Source of the DNA: Alloacidobacterium sp963823845 | GTDB lineage: Bacteria; Acidobacteriota; Terriglobia; Terriglobales; Acidobacteriaceae | NCBI GenBank assembly: GCA_963823845.1 | Contig: CAWGND010000043.1 | Coordinates: 1 to 64,000, forward strand | DNA: 64,000 nucleotides | Direction of reading: 5' to 3' | Shown here: piece after piece, positions 45,331 through 55,200 of the stretch | Layout of the letters: every line of letters starts with the position of its first letter | How positions within the stretch are numbered: the first letter of the stretch is position 1 | Position numbers and translations under genes: made by a program | The notes under the pieces: generated by a model | Seen by the model: the letters and a program-made list of their open reading frames with translations, nothing else | What the model was told of the DNA's origin: nothing | Database searches by the model: none

Positions 45331-46692
45331 CTATAACAACTCCTGAACCGGGCGCCCCTGTGACAGCGAAGGGGAGAACCCCATCATCGCTCCCAGGGTC
45401 GGCACGAGGTCCGTCGATTGCATCGGATGGTCGTAGATCACGCCTTCGCGGACGCCTGCACCGAGGGCCATCATCCAGGTGGTCCGCGAAGCCGGATCGC
45501 CGGTACGATGATGCTGAAATCCGTTCCCGCCGGAATCCTGGTCGGAGTCCCGCCCAAAATCCGGAAGAATAAAGAGCGTCGTGTTGCCGGCGTATTCGGG
45601 CTCGCTTTGAACCGCTTTCCAAAGCTCGGCGCAAAGACGATCCGTGCGTCGGATTCCTTCAATGTAGAGCGAATAGGCACCCGCGTGCGCGATATCGATG
45701 TCATGCATCGTGATCCAGAGCAGACTGGGAGCCTGTTGCCGCATCAGTTGCCGCACAATGTACATCGAAAGCTCATCAGGGCTCGACAATGTCTTCGCAT
45801 GCGCCTTAAAGTCATCGACCGAAAGCTTCAGAATCGTTTCCATTTGCTGCAGTTCAAACTCACTGCCCTCCAATTGCGGCGCATACAGCGGAGTCTCATA
45901 ATTGTCCCGAAGCAAATGCTCATAATCGGTATTAGTCCCCGACATTGCCGCAGTCAGCAAGTGCTTGGGTAGAACCACTTGCGCTCCCCAACCCGGACCA
46001 TAGGAGCGGAATCCGCTCTCACCAATCCGGTTGAATCCGTTACTCGGCGCGACCACCCACGCGTCCGTAGGCGGACGCTTCAAATCCTTGCGGAAGTACT
46101 CAAAAACTGTGGGATGGTCCGGCGGAACGGCAGAAAAATTATTGAGGGTTTCATAGACTCCAGTTGCCAGGCTTGCGGTCGCCACATAGTGGCCGAGAAT
46201 CCCTTGATTCACTACCTGCGTGAAAAAGCTGGACTGGGGGATCAGTTCCTGGAGCATGTGCGGAATATTCTCCTGTCCCTCAGGCGCAAATGTCTCCTGA
46301 TCACGTGCGCCTCCACCGAAGGTGACGACAATGACCTTCCGTCGTTTCGCCGCAGCCGTCCCGCGGACAAAGGGGCTGGCTCCCATCAGCGCAGAGCCTA
46401 GCGCCACGCCCGCCGCGTTGCGCAGAAAGTCGCGCCTGCTGCAACTGAGGCGCCGGGCAAATTCCTGAGGAGTAGAGAATCCTGCCTTAAATGCTCCGCC
46501 GAATGATGATTCCAATGTCAACTCAAATGCACCTTCAATGAGATTCAGCGTGCCTTCTAGAACGCTTTGGCTTTCACTCTCGTGCCAACGCCTGCATTTT
46601 CCTTGCGACCGAACGCAGCAGTCACTGCTTGGCGGACTCGCCTGCCTTCGCTGAGTAGACGAATTGCTGAACTTCTGCCCTTTCCTTATCAA
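45331..46692 (-). CDS. Tat-exported alkaline-phosphatase-superfamily (sulfatase-like) protein
   Basis: Up to 453 aa. The twin-arginine signal SCSRRDFLRNAAGVALGSAL lies about 80 residues into the longest frame. The ATG at 46692 overlaps the upstream TPR gene by 71 nt, so a later TTG start near 46515 is possible. The core includes VIVVTFGGGARDQETFAPEG, TMHDIDIAHAGAYSLYIEG, LFILPDFGRDSDQDSGGNGF followed by QHHRTGD, and a C-terminal STDLVPTLGAMMGFSP. The D-G-R-D...HH cluster resembles metal ligands of the alkaline phosphatase/sulfatase/DUF1501 fold. The substrate is unknown. Confidence 0.7.
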   Translation of the reverse strand: MIRKGQKFSNSSTQRRQASPPSSDCCVRSQGKCRRWHESESQSVLEGTLNLIEGAFELTLESSFGGAFKAGFSTPQEFARRLSCSRRDFLRNAAGVALGSALMGASPFVRGTAAAKRRKVIVVTFGGGARDQETFAPEGQENIPHMLQELIPQSSFFTQVVNQGILGHYVATASLATGVYETLNNFSAVPPDHPTVFEYFRKDLKRPPTDAWVVAPSNGFNRIGESGFRSYGPGWGAQVVLPKHLLTAAMSGTNTDYEHLLRDNYETPLYAPQLEGSEFELQQMETILKLSVDDFKAHAKTLSSPDELSMYIVRQLMRQQAPSLLWITMHDIDIAHAGAYSLYIEGIRRTDRLCAELWKAVQSEPEYAGNTTLFILPDFGRDSDQDSGGNGFQHHRTGDPASRTTWMMALGAGVREGVIYDHPMQSTDLVPTLGAMMGFSPSLSQGRPVQELL

Positions 46693-48040
46693 CTTCAGCC
46701 AAATGCTGCGCCCTGAGCTTTTGATAAACCTCGAATTCCCCCTGGGCTCGATCCTTCTGCCCTGTGTGAACGTAGTCCTGGCCCAAGCGGTAATGCGCGT
46801 CTGAAAGGCTCGGATTCAGTTCCAGGGCGCGCACATACTCCGGGATGGACTTGGCATACTCACGTCGATCGGCGTAAAGATTGCCCAACTGAACGTGAGC
46901 ATCAGCAAGCTTCGGATCGAGCGCTATCGACTTCTGCAGCAAAGACTCCACTTCTTGAAAATCCGTGCCCGGGTCTTCTGCCCTCTTCCCCTTCCATAAG
47001 CTCATCGCGTAATAGTAAACGGCAAGCGCGTTGTTGGGTTGAAGCTCAGCAAAACGACGGAATCGCTGAATTACATCTTCCGCCTGGTTCGGCGAACTGT
47101 CGTAAGCCTTCGAAAGAAACAGATAGCAGCGCGGGTCAGAAGGGTTAAGATCAGCTGCCGTGAGCAGGGCTTTGACCGCGTCGTCATACTTGCCCCGGGA
47201 ATAGAGCGCCATTCCTAGCCCGATCAGCAACCGGGGCGAATTTGGATAACGCCGGACCGCCTCCTGGAACACATCAATGGCTGCTTCATAGGTCCGGTGG
47301 AGAAGAAGCTCGCTCCCCCAGTCAAACAGGTTGCCTTCGCTCGGATCCATGTGTGCGGCAATCTGATATTCACTGACCGCCGCTACAAACTTTCCATCCT
47401 TCTCTTCGATCTGAGCCAGCAGGTTGTGCAGTTCACCGGTATTCTTCTGTTGCAGGAGACCCTGCACCAGCTGCCTCGCTTGACCAAGCCGTCCGGTCAG
47501 GAAATACGCCAGCGCCAAATCGTAGCCGTTGTCGTAAGAAGGACGAATTTCCTGCGCTCTTTCTAGCAGAGGAATAGCGTCCGCGATCTTTTTGGATTGA
47601 ATGTACAGCTCACCCAGATTGTGGTTGGCATCGTAATCCCGAGGTTCGAGTTCGAGCGCTTTCCGGAACTGCTCCTCAGCCAACTCAGGCTTTCCTGAAT
47701 GAAATAGGCTGGCCGCCAGGTTTGTTCTCGCAGCCGCCGAATTCGGCTTCAATCGGACCGCGATCTCGAGCTGTTCTACAGCCTTCGCATCCTGCGACTG
47801 CGCGGCATAGACCAGCCCCAAAAGCTCATGGACGTCAAAGTTCTTCTGAGCATAGGGCAAAAGGCCTTCTAGTTGCGTAGCGGCCTCTGCGAACCGTCCT
47901 GCGTCGTATTGAGTTACCGCGGACTGAAACTGGCGGTCCAGAGTCTGATTTTGCTGCTGATTGTCTTGCCCTGACGCAACCCCCGCGCATACCAGAAGAG
48001 CCCTAAGAATCACCAGCCGAAACCGAGGCCTCTTGCTCAC
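46622..48040 (-). CDS. Exported TPR protein
   Basis: About 472 aa from a GTG at 48040, which places the signal (VSKRPRFRLVILRALLVCAG) at the N-terminus; an ATG at 48133 lies beyond the oar terminator and is less likely. Ten or so TPR units cover nearly the whole protein, for example AVTQYDAGRFAEAATQLEGL, ELEPRDYDANHNLGELYIQS and ALELNPSLSDAHYRLGQDYV. The block LFDWGSELLLHR is shared with the TPR protein at the right edge, so they are paralogues. A scaffold for envelope complexes is the usual role. Confidence 0.85.
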   Translation of the reverse strand: MSKRPRFRLVILRALLVCAGVASGQDNQQQNQTLDRQFQSAVTQYDAGRFAEAATQLEGLLPYAQKNFDVHELLGLVYAAQSQDAKAVEQLEIAVRLKPNSAAARTNLAASLFHSGKPELAEEQFRKALELEPRDYDANHNLGELYIQSKKIADAIPLLERAQEIRPSYDNGYDLALAYFLTGRLGQARQLVQGLLQQKNTGELHNLLAQIEEKDGKFVAAVSEYQIAAHMDPSEGNLFDWGSELLLHRTYEAAIDVFQEAVRRYPNSPRLLIGLGMALYSRGKYDDAVKALLTAADLNPSDPRCYLFLSKAYDSSPNQAEDVIQRFRRFAELQPNNALAVYYYAMSLWKGKRAEDPGTDFQEVESLLQKSIALDPKLADAHVQLGNLYADRREYAKSIPEYVRALELNPSLSDAHYRLGQDYVHTGQKDRAQGEFEVYQKLRAQHLAEVDKERAEVQQFVYSAKAGESAKQ

Positions 48041-48080
48041 AGTCCACCTATATCGCTGCGTGAGCGAAGCGCTACGCAGA

Positions 48081-48130
48081 AAAACACCCCGGAGAGTCAC
48101 CCTGTAGCGGTGACGCCCCTGGGGTGTTTT
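48081..48130 (-). terminator. Terminator of the Oar-like receptor gene
   Basis: The outer stem AAAACACCCC/GGGGTGTTTT (10 bp) encloses an inner stem GTCACC/GGTGAC. On the minus strand it follows the receptor stop (48140) by about 10 nt and ends in TTTTT. This argues for separate transcription of the downstream TPR gene. Confidence 0.75.
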
Positions 48131-48139
48131 CATCTTAGC

Positions 48140-51100
48140 CTAGAAATACATTTTCAGAGCAAATTGGATCTGTCTCGGATCAAATGGAGCATAGCGCGTT
48201 GAACCAATCTCGCCGAAGTTAGAGTTGTTGAAGTTGGTCGAGTTTGAAATCGCGTTGACGCCGTTGCCGCCGAATCCGGGAGCATTGAATGTCGGATGGT
48301 TGAAGATATTAAAGAACTCGGTCCGGAACTGGAAACTGATGCGTTCGTTAACAGGAATGTTCTTGAATATCGATAAGTTGTACGTTTTAGATCCCGGTCC
48401 TGTGGTCGTTCCCGGACGGAAACCCAGGGCTCCAAACCCAGTCAAAGGAACGCATCCGGCTGGGGAATCTGGTATCGGAACAAGGTTGTTCCCCAGCTGA
48501 CACGGTTGCTGGAACGCGTTCGGGTTGCCAAACCAACTCAGTTGTCCGTTCGAGTCGATGTGCGTTCCACGCTTTTGACTCTGCCCTTTGACATTCACAT
48601 CGAAGCAGCCCGTACCGGCGGTTGTTGAGGTCGGGCAATTGAGAGTGAGCGGCTGGCCGCCCTGAAGACCAACGATCCAGTTTAGGCTCCACCCTCCAAC
48701 CACCGCATTCCCCAGCTTCCCAGTGTCATGCAGGAAGTGCTTGTCGTTGCCGAACGGCAGGTCGTAGCCGCCGCTGAAATGGACGACGTTGGTGATATTG
48801 AAAGAGGCCAGTGACCAATCTCCACGGAGACCAAAGCCCGGAACGTCTATGGCGCGTTGGCCGTTCAGACTGCCGCCATTCAGCAAGTCGCCGGCGTCCG
48901 TAAATGTTCTCGAATACGTGTATGTAAGGAGGAAATTCAGTCCGTTCGTGAGCTGCTCTTCCAGCTTGGTTTGCAAGCCGTTGTAAACGCTGGCTCCAAT
49001 CGTTCGCCCGGTCGAACCACCCCCGAAATCTGGAAATGGCTCTGTACCTGCGGTGCCACCACCGACCACACCCGTGGTACTTGCGTTGTACGACAGGAGC
49101 TTGGTCACATTGTTTGCGCCAGCATTGACCTGAAGGTTGTTGGCGTCCGTGAGCACATACGCCACCTGCGCCGACAACGTGCGGGTGATCGCGTACTGAA
49201 CACTGAGATTGGCGCTCCAGGTGCGGGGTGTTATGAACTTGAATTGAAGTCCCTGCAGCCCCAGGCCCGAGCCATTAACCAGAGTCGGCGTAAATTGAAA
49301 ACAGTTGAAGCCATTGTTAATGCTCGCGGTTCCGCACCCGTTGTACGGAGTGCCGTAGCTTACAGGTGCGACTGTGCTTAACCCGGTAGGAGCGTCGGGA
49401 GCAACCTTTATTCCATATTGGAAGTTGTACACAAAGGGATAGTTCTCCCCGATATTGGGGCCATATCCCTGATTCTCAAAGGAGTTGAAAAAGAGGCCTA
49501 CCCCGCCGCGAACCACGAGCCTATCGGTCGTTTGATAAGCAAAGCCGATACGCGGCGCAAAATTATGCTTTTGCACCTGGAGTAGTCCCTGGCCATACTT
49601 GTTGGTCGACTCAAGGGCGATTCCATCCTTCGCCAACAGATCGGTGAAGCCCTGGGGTGTGGTGCCTACCGGGCACGCGGATGTACCCGGGGCTCCAGTT
49701 GTGGGAACACACAGACCATTCGTGGCATTCGCCGTCGAAAGAGTCCTATTGTCTTTCCCGGATGCCGGGATGATGAACGTAGGACCGCCGTTCGGGGGGC
49801 CGTTTGGAACGAAGTTTGCCTGGCCGCCATTTGTCTCGTTGATTGGCCCAAAATAGTCCCAACGCAAACCGAGATTGAGAGTCAGCTTTGGATTGACCTT
49901 CCAGTCGTCCTGGAAGTAGCTCGCGAAGTAATTCTTGGCATCGTAGGTCTTGTTAATGTTGGAGGCGTATACGAAATCAGGGCCTCCCGAGAAATCAACT
50001 CCATTCGCAACGGTCGCTGCTTCGGGAGGCACCAGAAACATCGCGATACCCGTGGTGCTGCTGTTGTTACTCGGAATATCCGTAAAGCTTCCGTTATATT
50101 CCCATTGGCCTCGCGACCAGGCCGGCTGCAATGTCCCAAACTTTACGTGCTGGTATTCAATGCCCATCTTGAAGCTGTGAGCTCCGTAAATTTTCGAAAA
50201 GTCGTCGGTGATCTGGCTAGTCTGCGTGGTTTCATCCGACGGCAGGAAATTATTGCTGCCCAGCGTCGACAGGTTCCATCCCGAGAAGGAGGGAAGACCG
50301 CCGTTTTCAGGCACCTGCGGGATACTCGGAATTCCGTATTGCGCCGGAATGCCGAGTTTGCTGCCCTCTGGGCCGAATCGCGTGGTGTGCAGGTGGTCCC
50401 ACCCGAAACGCACCACGTTGACCGTGGTCGGCGTAAACAGGTGGGTATACGCCGCCACTCCCTGGAAAGATTTCGCCGTCTGGATGCCATCCTGGAAGCC
50501 GCCGCCGTCCGCGATTCCCCCAAACGGGCCAGGAATATACTGCGGGTTATCCACATAGCTGACCCGGGCGAATACCTGGTTCTTATCCGAGGGATCGAAG
50601 TCTGTCCGGATGTCAAAACTGTTGCTGTCCTGGGTCAGATTGGGACTGGATGTGAAATTTCCAGAGGCACCCGAACTGGTGGGCAGCGGGAAAAGATTCA
50701 ATAGCGCGACGGCGTTTGAATCCACCCGGTTAGCAGGAAGTTGATTCAGTCCTGGGCAGCTGTCGAGTGAAATCGTCGTTCCGGTGCAGGTTGAGAGGCC
50801 GAAAGGATCGCGAACGTACTGACCGTTTCCCACAGGTCGCGTCGTAGCAGGATCCATGACTACGCCGACCGGTATCGATCGTCCCAGGGCGTCGGTTCGC
50901 GGCGCGCTCGAGGCATTCGAAGTGATGAGCTCGGAAAGATTGGTGTAACCACTATTGCGCTCCAGCGCCGTCGGCACGGTATTTCCAGACGAAGTATTGC
51001 CCTGCACACGCCGAAAACCTTCATAATCGCCAAAATAGAACCACTTGTTCTTTATGACGGGGCCACCAATGGCAACACCGAATTGGTTCCAGCGCAGCTC

Positions 51101-51973
51101 CCCCTTCTTGAGACCTTCGTGTTCAAAATAATCCGAGGCATCGAGCACATCGTTGCGGAAAAATTCCCAGAGCGTGCCATGGATATCGTTCGTGCCGGAC
51201 TTGACTGTAGCGTTGAGGACGGCGCCAGCGGCACGGCCCAGCTCAGCGCTGAAGTCCGCAGTCTGTACCTTGAATTCCGAGATCGCATCTGGCGGAGGAA
51301 GAACGACAAAGTTCGTGCCGTTCAGGAAGTCAACGTTGTCGGAATTATTGTCAATGCCATCCAGCAGGTAATTGTTTTGCGCAGGGCGTAGACCATTGGC
51401 GGAGAAGGCCCCCGAGGCGGCATTGCCTCGTGTGTCCGCCTGCGGCGTGTTCACGCCGGCGCCAAGTTGCGCCAGGAAAGTAAAGTTGCGCCCATTCAAA
51501 GGCAGATTAACCACGCTCTGTCCGTTGACCACTTGCCCCGTCGACGCATCCTCGGTCTGCAGTTGCGGCGGCGCGGCGGTTACTTCAACGGTTTGCGTTG
51601 CCGCGCCGGCCTTCAATTCAACGTTAACCCTCAGGTTCTGACTTACGGCCACCGACAAATTCTGCTGAGTCGTCGTAGAAAAACCAGCCGCGGAGACGGT
51701 CACGGAGTAGCGCCCAATTCTGACTGGCGAGAAAGTATATACGCCACTGCTGTTCGTAGCCGTTTCGAGCGTCAGGCCCATGTCCGTATTGAGGAGCGAC
51801 ACCCTCGCATTCGGGACAACAGCGCCGGTGGTGTCCTGAACGACTCCGGTAATCGATCCCTCGTCTACCTGGGCGAAGCCACGCTGACTAGGTATCAGGA
51901 GAAAACACAGAGTTGCCAGGGTTACGCTGAAGAAAGACCGAAACATACTGAGGGCATTACGTTGAAAGGCCAT
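48140..51973 (-). CDS. Oar-like TonB-dependent receptor (acidobacterial type)
   Basis: 1277 aa. The ATG at 51973 follows GGAGG by 9 nt. Signal peptide to RGFAQ, then a carboxypeptidase-regulatory-like domain (residues about 35-120: GSITGVVQDTTGAVVPNARV). A plug follows (SVVNLPLNGRNFTFLAQLG, LLDGIDNNSDNVDFLNG, RAAGAVLNATVKSGTNDIHG) and then a long beta-barrel ending FAPFDPRQIQFALKMYF with the terminal Phe typical of outer-membrane proteins. It is divergent from the CRTAC1-fusion gene. Oar-like receptors are expected to import or export large glycans or peptides with TonB energy; the ligand is unknown. Confidence 0.92.
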   Translation of the reverse strand: MAFQRNALSMFRSFFSVTLATLCFLLIPSQRGFAQVDEGSITGVVQDTTGAVVPNARVSLLNTDMGLTLETATNSSGVYTFSPVRIGRYSVTVSAAGFSTTTQQNLSVAVSQNLRVNVELKAGAATQTVEVTAAPPQLQTEDASTGQVVNGQSVVNLPLNGRNFTFLAQLGAGVNTPQADTRGNAASGAFSANGLRPAQNNYLLDGIDNNSDNVDFLNGTNFVVLPPPDAISEFKVQTADFSAELGRAAGAVLNATVKSGTNDIHGTLWEFFRNDVLDASDYFEHEGLKKGELRWNQFGVAIGGPVIKNKWFYFGDYEGFRRVQGNTSSGNTVPTALERNSGYTNLSELITSNASSAPRTDALGRSIPVGVVMDPATTRPVGNGQYVRDPFGLSTCTGTTISLDSCPGLNQLPANRVDSNAVALLNLFPLPTSSGASGNFTSSPNLTQDSNSFDIRTDFDPSDKNQVFARVSYVDNPQYIPGPFGGIADGGGFQDGIQTAKSFQGVAAYTHLFTPTTVNVVRFGWDHLHTTRFGPEGSKLGIPAQYGIPSIPQVPENGGLPSFSGWNLSTLGSNNFLPSDETTQTSQITDDFSKIYGAHSFKMGIEYQHVKFGTLQPAWSRGQWEYNGSFTDIPSNNSSTTGIAMFLVPPEAATVANGVDFSGGPDFVYASNINKTYDAKNYFASYFQDDWKVNPKLTLNLGLRWDYFGPINETNGGQANFVPNGPPNGGPTFIIPASGKDNRTLSTANATNGLCVPTTGAPGTSACPVGTTPQGFTDLLAKDGIALESTNKYGQGLLQVQKHNFAPRIGFAYQTTDRLVVRGGVGLFFNSFENQGYGPNIGENYPFVYNFQYGIKVAPDAPTGLSTVAPVSYGTPYNGCGTASINNGFNCFQFTPTLVNGSGLGLQGLQFKFITPRTWSANLSVQYAITRTLSAQVAYVLTDANNLQVNAGANNVTKLLSYNASTTGVVGGGTAGTEPFPDFGGGSTGRTIGASVYNGLQTKLEEQLTNGLNFLLTYTYSRTFTDAGDLLNGGSLNGQRAIDVPGFGLRGDWSLASFNITNVVHFSGGYDLPFGNDKHFLHDTGKLGNAVVGGWSLNWIVGLQGGQPLTLNCPTSTTAGTGCFDVNVKGQSQKRGTHIDSNGQLSWFGNPNAFQQPCQLGNNLVPIPDSPAGCVPLTGFGALGFRPGTTTGPGSKTYNLSIFKNIPVNERISFQFRTEFFNIFNHPTFNAPGFGGNGVNAISNSTNFNNSNFGEIGSTRYAPFDPRQIQFALKMYF

Positions 51974-52279
51974 CCCAAAAACCTCCGCTTTCCCGCGCCC
52001 GTTATCACGCAGTGGAGAAAATCAGTTCACTTTTACTGGTCTAAGTAACCGCTTACATTTAACTGCGCGGCAATTTAATCCCTGCAAATATGCTTTGTCA
52101 AACAAAAAGTTGAAAGCCAAGTCAATCTAAAGATGGAGGCCGGAATATGATCCGTTCAGCGGGCGCCCTTCGGTCCGATAACCACATTGGCTCACTCTAT
52201 TTAGGATCAATTTCGCCTTAGTGTACGATGCTTTTGACGGGATGCAAACACTTGTCCGTCACCGCCGGAATCTCTGAGG
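51974..52279. promoter_or_regulatory. Divergent intergenic region
   Basis: About 300 bp between the Oar-like receptor and the CRTAC1-TlpA-TPR gene, AT-richer in its middle (about 52040-52130). It must hold both promoters. I could not mark convincing -35/-10 pairs or an operator. Confidence 0.4.
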
Positions 52280-55200
52280 ATGTCGCGCCGCAAAGATCGT
52301 AGTCAATTCCTTTCCCGCCGCGTGTTCCTCAAGAGGATGGGTTTGGCGCCTGTGCTCTTTTATTCGGCACCCTTCCACGGGTTCCCGTTTGGATTTTCGT
52401 CCGGACTCAATCAGCTTCCGCAATTCCCCCTCGCAGACTTTCGACTGACACCCAGCTATCCAACGAAATCTCCGCTCGAAGATGTCCTGCGTCGCGTCGC
52501 CCCGGGCAGCGATGAATACGTTACCGAGAAGTATGCCTTTGAAATCGAGCTGATCCTCGGGCAATGGAGCCAGGCCCTGAAGGCATCAGCCCGCGATCAG
52601 TCAGCCCTGGAGAAGTTCCTTGCCCCCTCAATCGAAGCCTCCTCTTTCATTCCTGCGAAGGAAATCACGCTGCGCGGCGGAGAAGGAATCGATGTCACGA
52701 AAAGGCAGTTCAACACCAGCGTTGTCCCCGGACGTGAGCAGTTTCTCAATGCGTTTCGAGAATACCTGGGGCCGAACTCGCGGGTGGAAACCGCTGAATT
52801 CGAAATTACAGGTATCGAAGAAATTGCGAGCAGCCCACTGACACTTCGCCTGAACATCCGCTATGACCTCGTCGTCATGCGGAATGATGACCAGCGTGAG
52901 GAGCGCATCGGACATTGGCGCACTGAGTGGTCCCGCGATGCAACGGACGCATGGAAGGCAACGCGATTGGAAGCCAGCGAAGAAACTCGCGGCGTCGCAC
53001 AAAGTCCCGTTTTCATTGACATAACCTATCAGGCTCTCGGTGCAACGGAATCGTATGGAAACCAGATGCTTCGCGGTGCGGACTATTGGCGTACCGTCCT
53101 TGATGGCGCTTGCGGCATCGATGTTTACGGAAACAACGGGGTGGCGGCCGGAGACTTCGATGGTGACGGCTTCGATGATCTCTATGTCTGCCAGCCCGCA
53201 GGACTCCCGAACCGCCTTTACCGTAACCGGGGAGACGGAACCTTTGAAGATGTGACGGAAAAATCCGGCGTCGGCGTGCTCGATAAGACGTCGTGCGCTC
53301 TCTTTGCCGACTTTGAGAGCAAAGGGCTTCAAGACCTCCTAGTGGTTTGTGGCAGTGGCCCCCTGCTCTTCCTGAATCAAGGGAACGGAACATTCTCCCT
53401 CAAGCGCGACGCCTTCAGGTTCGCCCGTCCTCCCGAGGGAACGTTCACTCACGCCGCATTGGCCGACTACGACCGCGACGGGCGCCTCGATATTTACTTC
53501 TGCCTCTATAACTATTACCTGGGCCTAGACCAATATCACTATCCCGTGCCGTATTTCGACGCACGGAATGGTCCGCCAAATTTTCTTTTGCATAACGAAG
53601 GAAATGCCTCGTTTGCAGACACGACTGAAGCGGCAGGATTGAACGTCAATAACGATCGCTACAGTTTTGCCTGCGCCTGGGGTAATTCCAATTCCAACGG
53701 ACTACCCGACCTTTATGTAGCGAACGATTTCGGGCGAAGCAATCTCTACCGTAACAACGGTAATGGAACTTTCACCGACGTCTCAACCGAGGCCCACGTC
53801 GAGGACGTTGGCGCAGGAATGAGCGCATGCTGGTCTGATTTCGGAAACAATGGGCATCAGAGCGTCTACGCCGCCAACATGTGGTCATCTGCCGGACAGC
53901 GAGTTTCAGAGCAAAAACTGTTCCACGAAAACGCGCAGGAAACTATCCGCGCCCTCTACCAGCGGCATGCACGAGGCAATTCGCTCTATCGCAACCATGG
54001 AGATGGCAAGTTTGAGAACATTAGTGAACAAGCCGGCGTCGAGATGGGCCGCTGGTCCTGGTGCTCGGATTTCTGGGACTTCGACCATGACGGCTATCCC
54101 GACCTCTATGTCGCCAACGGATATATCTCCGGGCCGGAGCGAAACGATCTCGCAAGCTTCTTCTGGCGGCAAGTCGTCGGAAAATCACCTGAAGACAGCA
54201 CACCCTCGCCAGCTTACGAACATGGCTGGAATGCCCTCAACGAGTTGATCCGATCGGATAGTTCCTGGAACGGCTACGAAAGGAATGTGATGTTCGCGAA
54301 CAATCGCGACGGAACATTTTCCGAGGTCTCAGGCGCGGTCGGTCTGGACTTCACCGAGGACGGCCGCTCATTTGTGCTTGCTGATTTGGATCACGACGGT
54401 CGGTTGGAAATCGTCCTTAAGAACCGCAATGCGCCGCAGCTACGAATTTTGCACAACGGCATGAAAGATATCGACCACTCCATCGCATTCCGCTTGCGCG
54501 GGCATAAAAGCAATCGCGATGGCATTGGAACCGCAATCACACTTGAAGCTGGAACCCTTCGTCAGACAAAGAACCTGCAAGCCGGGTCCGGATTCCTCGC
54601 CCAACACTCGAAGGAGATTTTCTTTGGAGTTGGAAAGCAGGAAAACAAGCTTCGGGCCACGGTCCGCTGGCCCAGCGGATTGTCACAAGTCTTCGAAGAC
54701 CTGCCAGTCAACCACCGGATCGAGATTGAGGAGGGTTCCGCGGCATTTGTGGCCACGCCTTTCTCGGCACCACCTCCGTCCTACGCACAGCCAGGAACGC
54801 CGCCATCATTGAACTCGTTGCCTTCGGTGGTAGGCACATGGCTCGTCGAACCCTTACAGGCACCGGAGTTTTCCCTGCCCGACCTCGCAGGCAATACGCG
54901 AGAACTTCACTCGTTCCTTGGCGGCTTCGTGCTTCTCAACTTCTGGGCAACGAAAGCTCCTCTCTGCCGCGACGATCTGACGCGACTCCATCAGCACCGA
55001 TCAGAGCTTGCCGCAAGCAAACTGAGCATCGTGGCCATCAACGTAGATAATGCGGCGGATTTTAAAATTGCGAAATCGTACGCTACGCAACTGGCTCTGT
55101 CTTTCCCCGTTCTCTTCGCCACTGCGGACGTGGCTGGCATCTACAACATCATCTACCGTTATCTGTTCGACCGTCGCAGAGACCTCGCCATTCCAACCTC

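Noticed and set aside
54955..54970. Active thiol-disulfide oxidoreductase in the fusion protein
   Set aside because: The first Cys of the expected CxxC is Ala, so normal TlpA chemistry is not supported.
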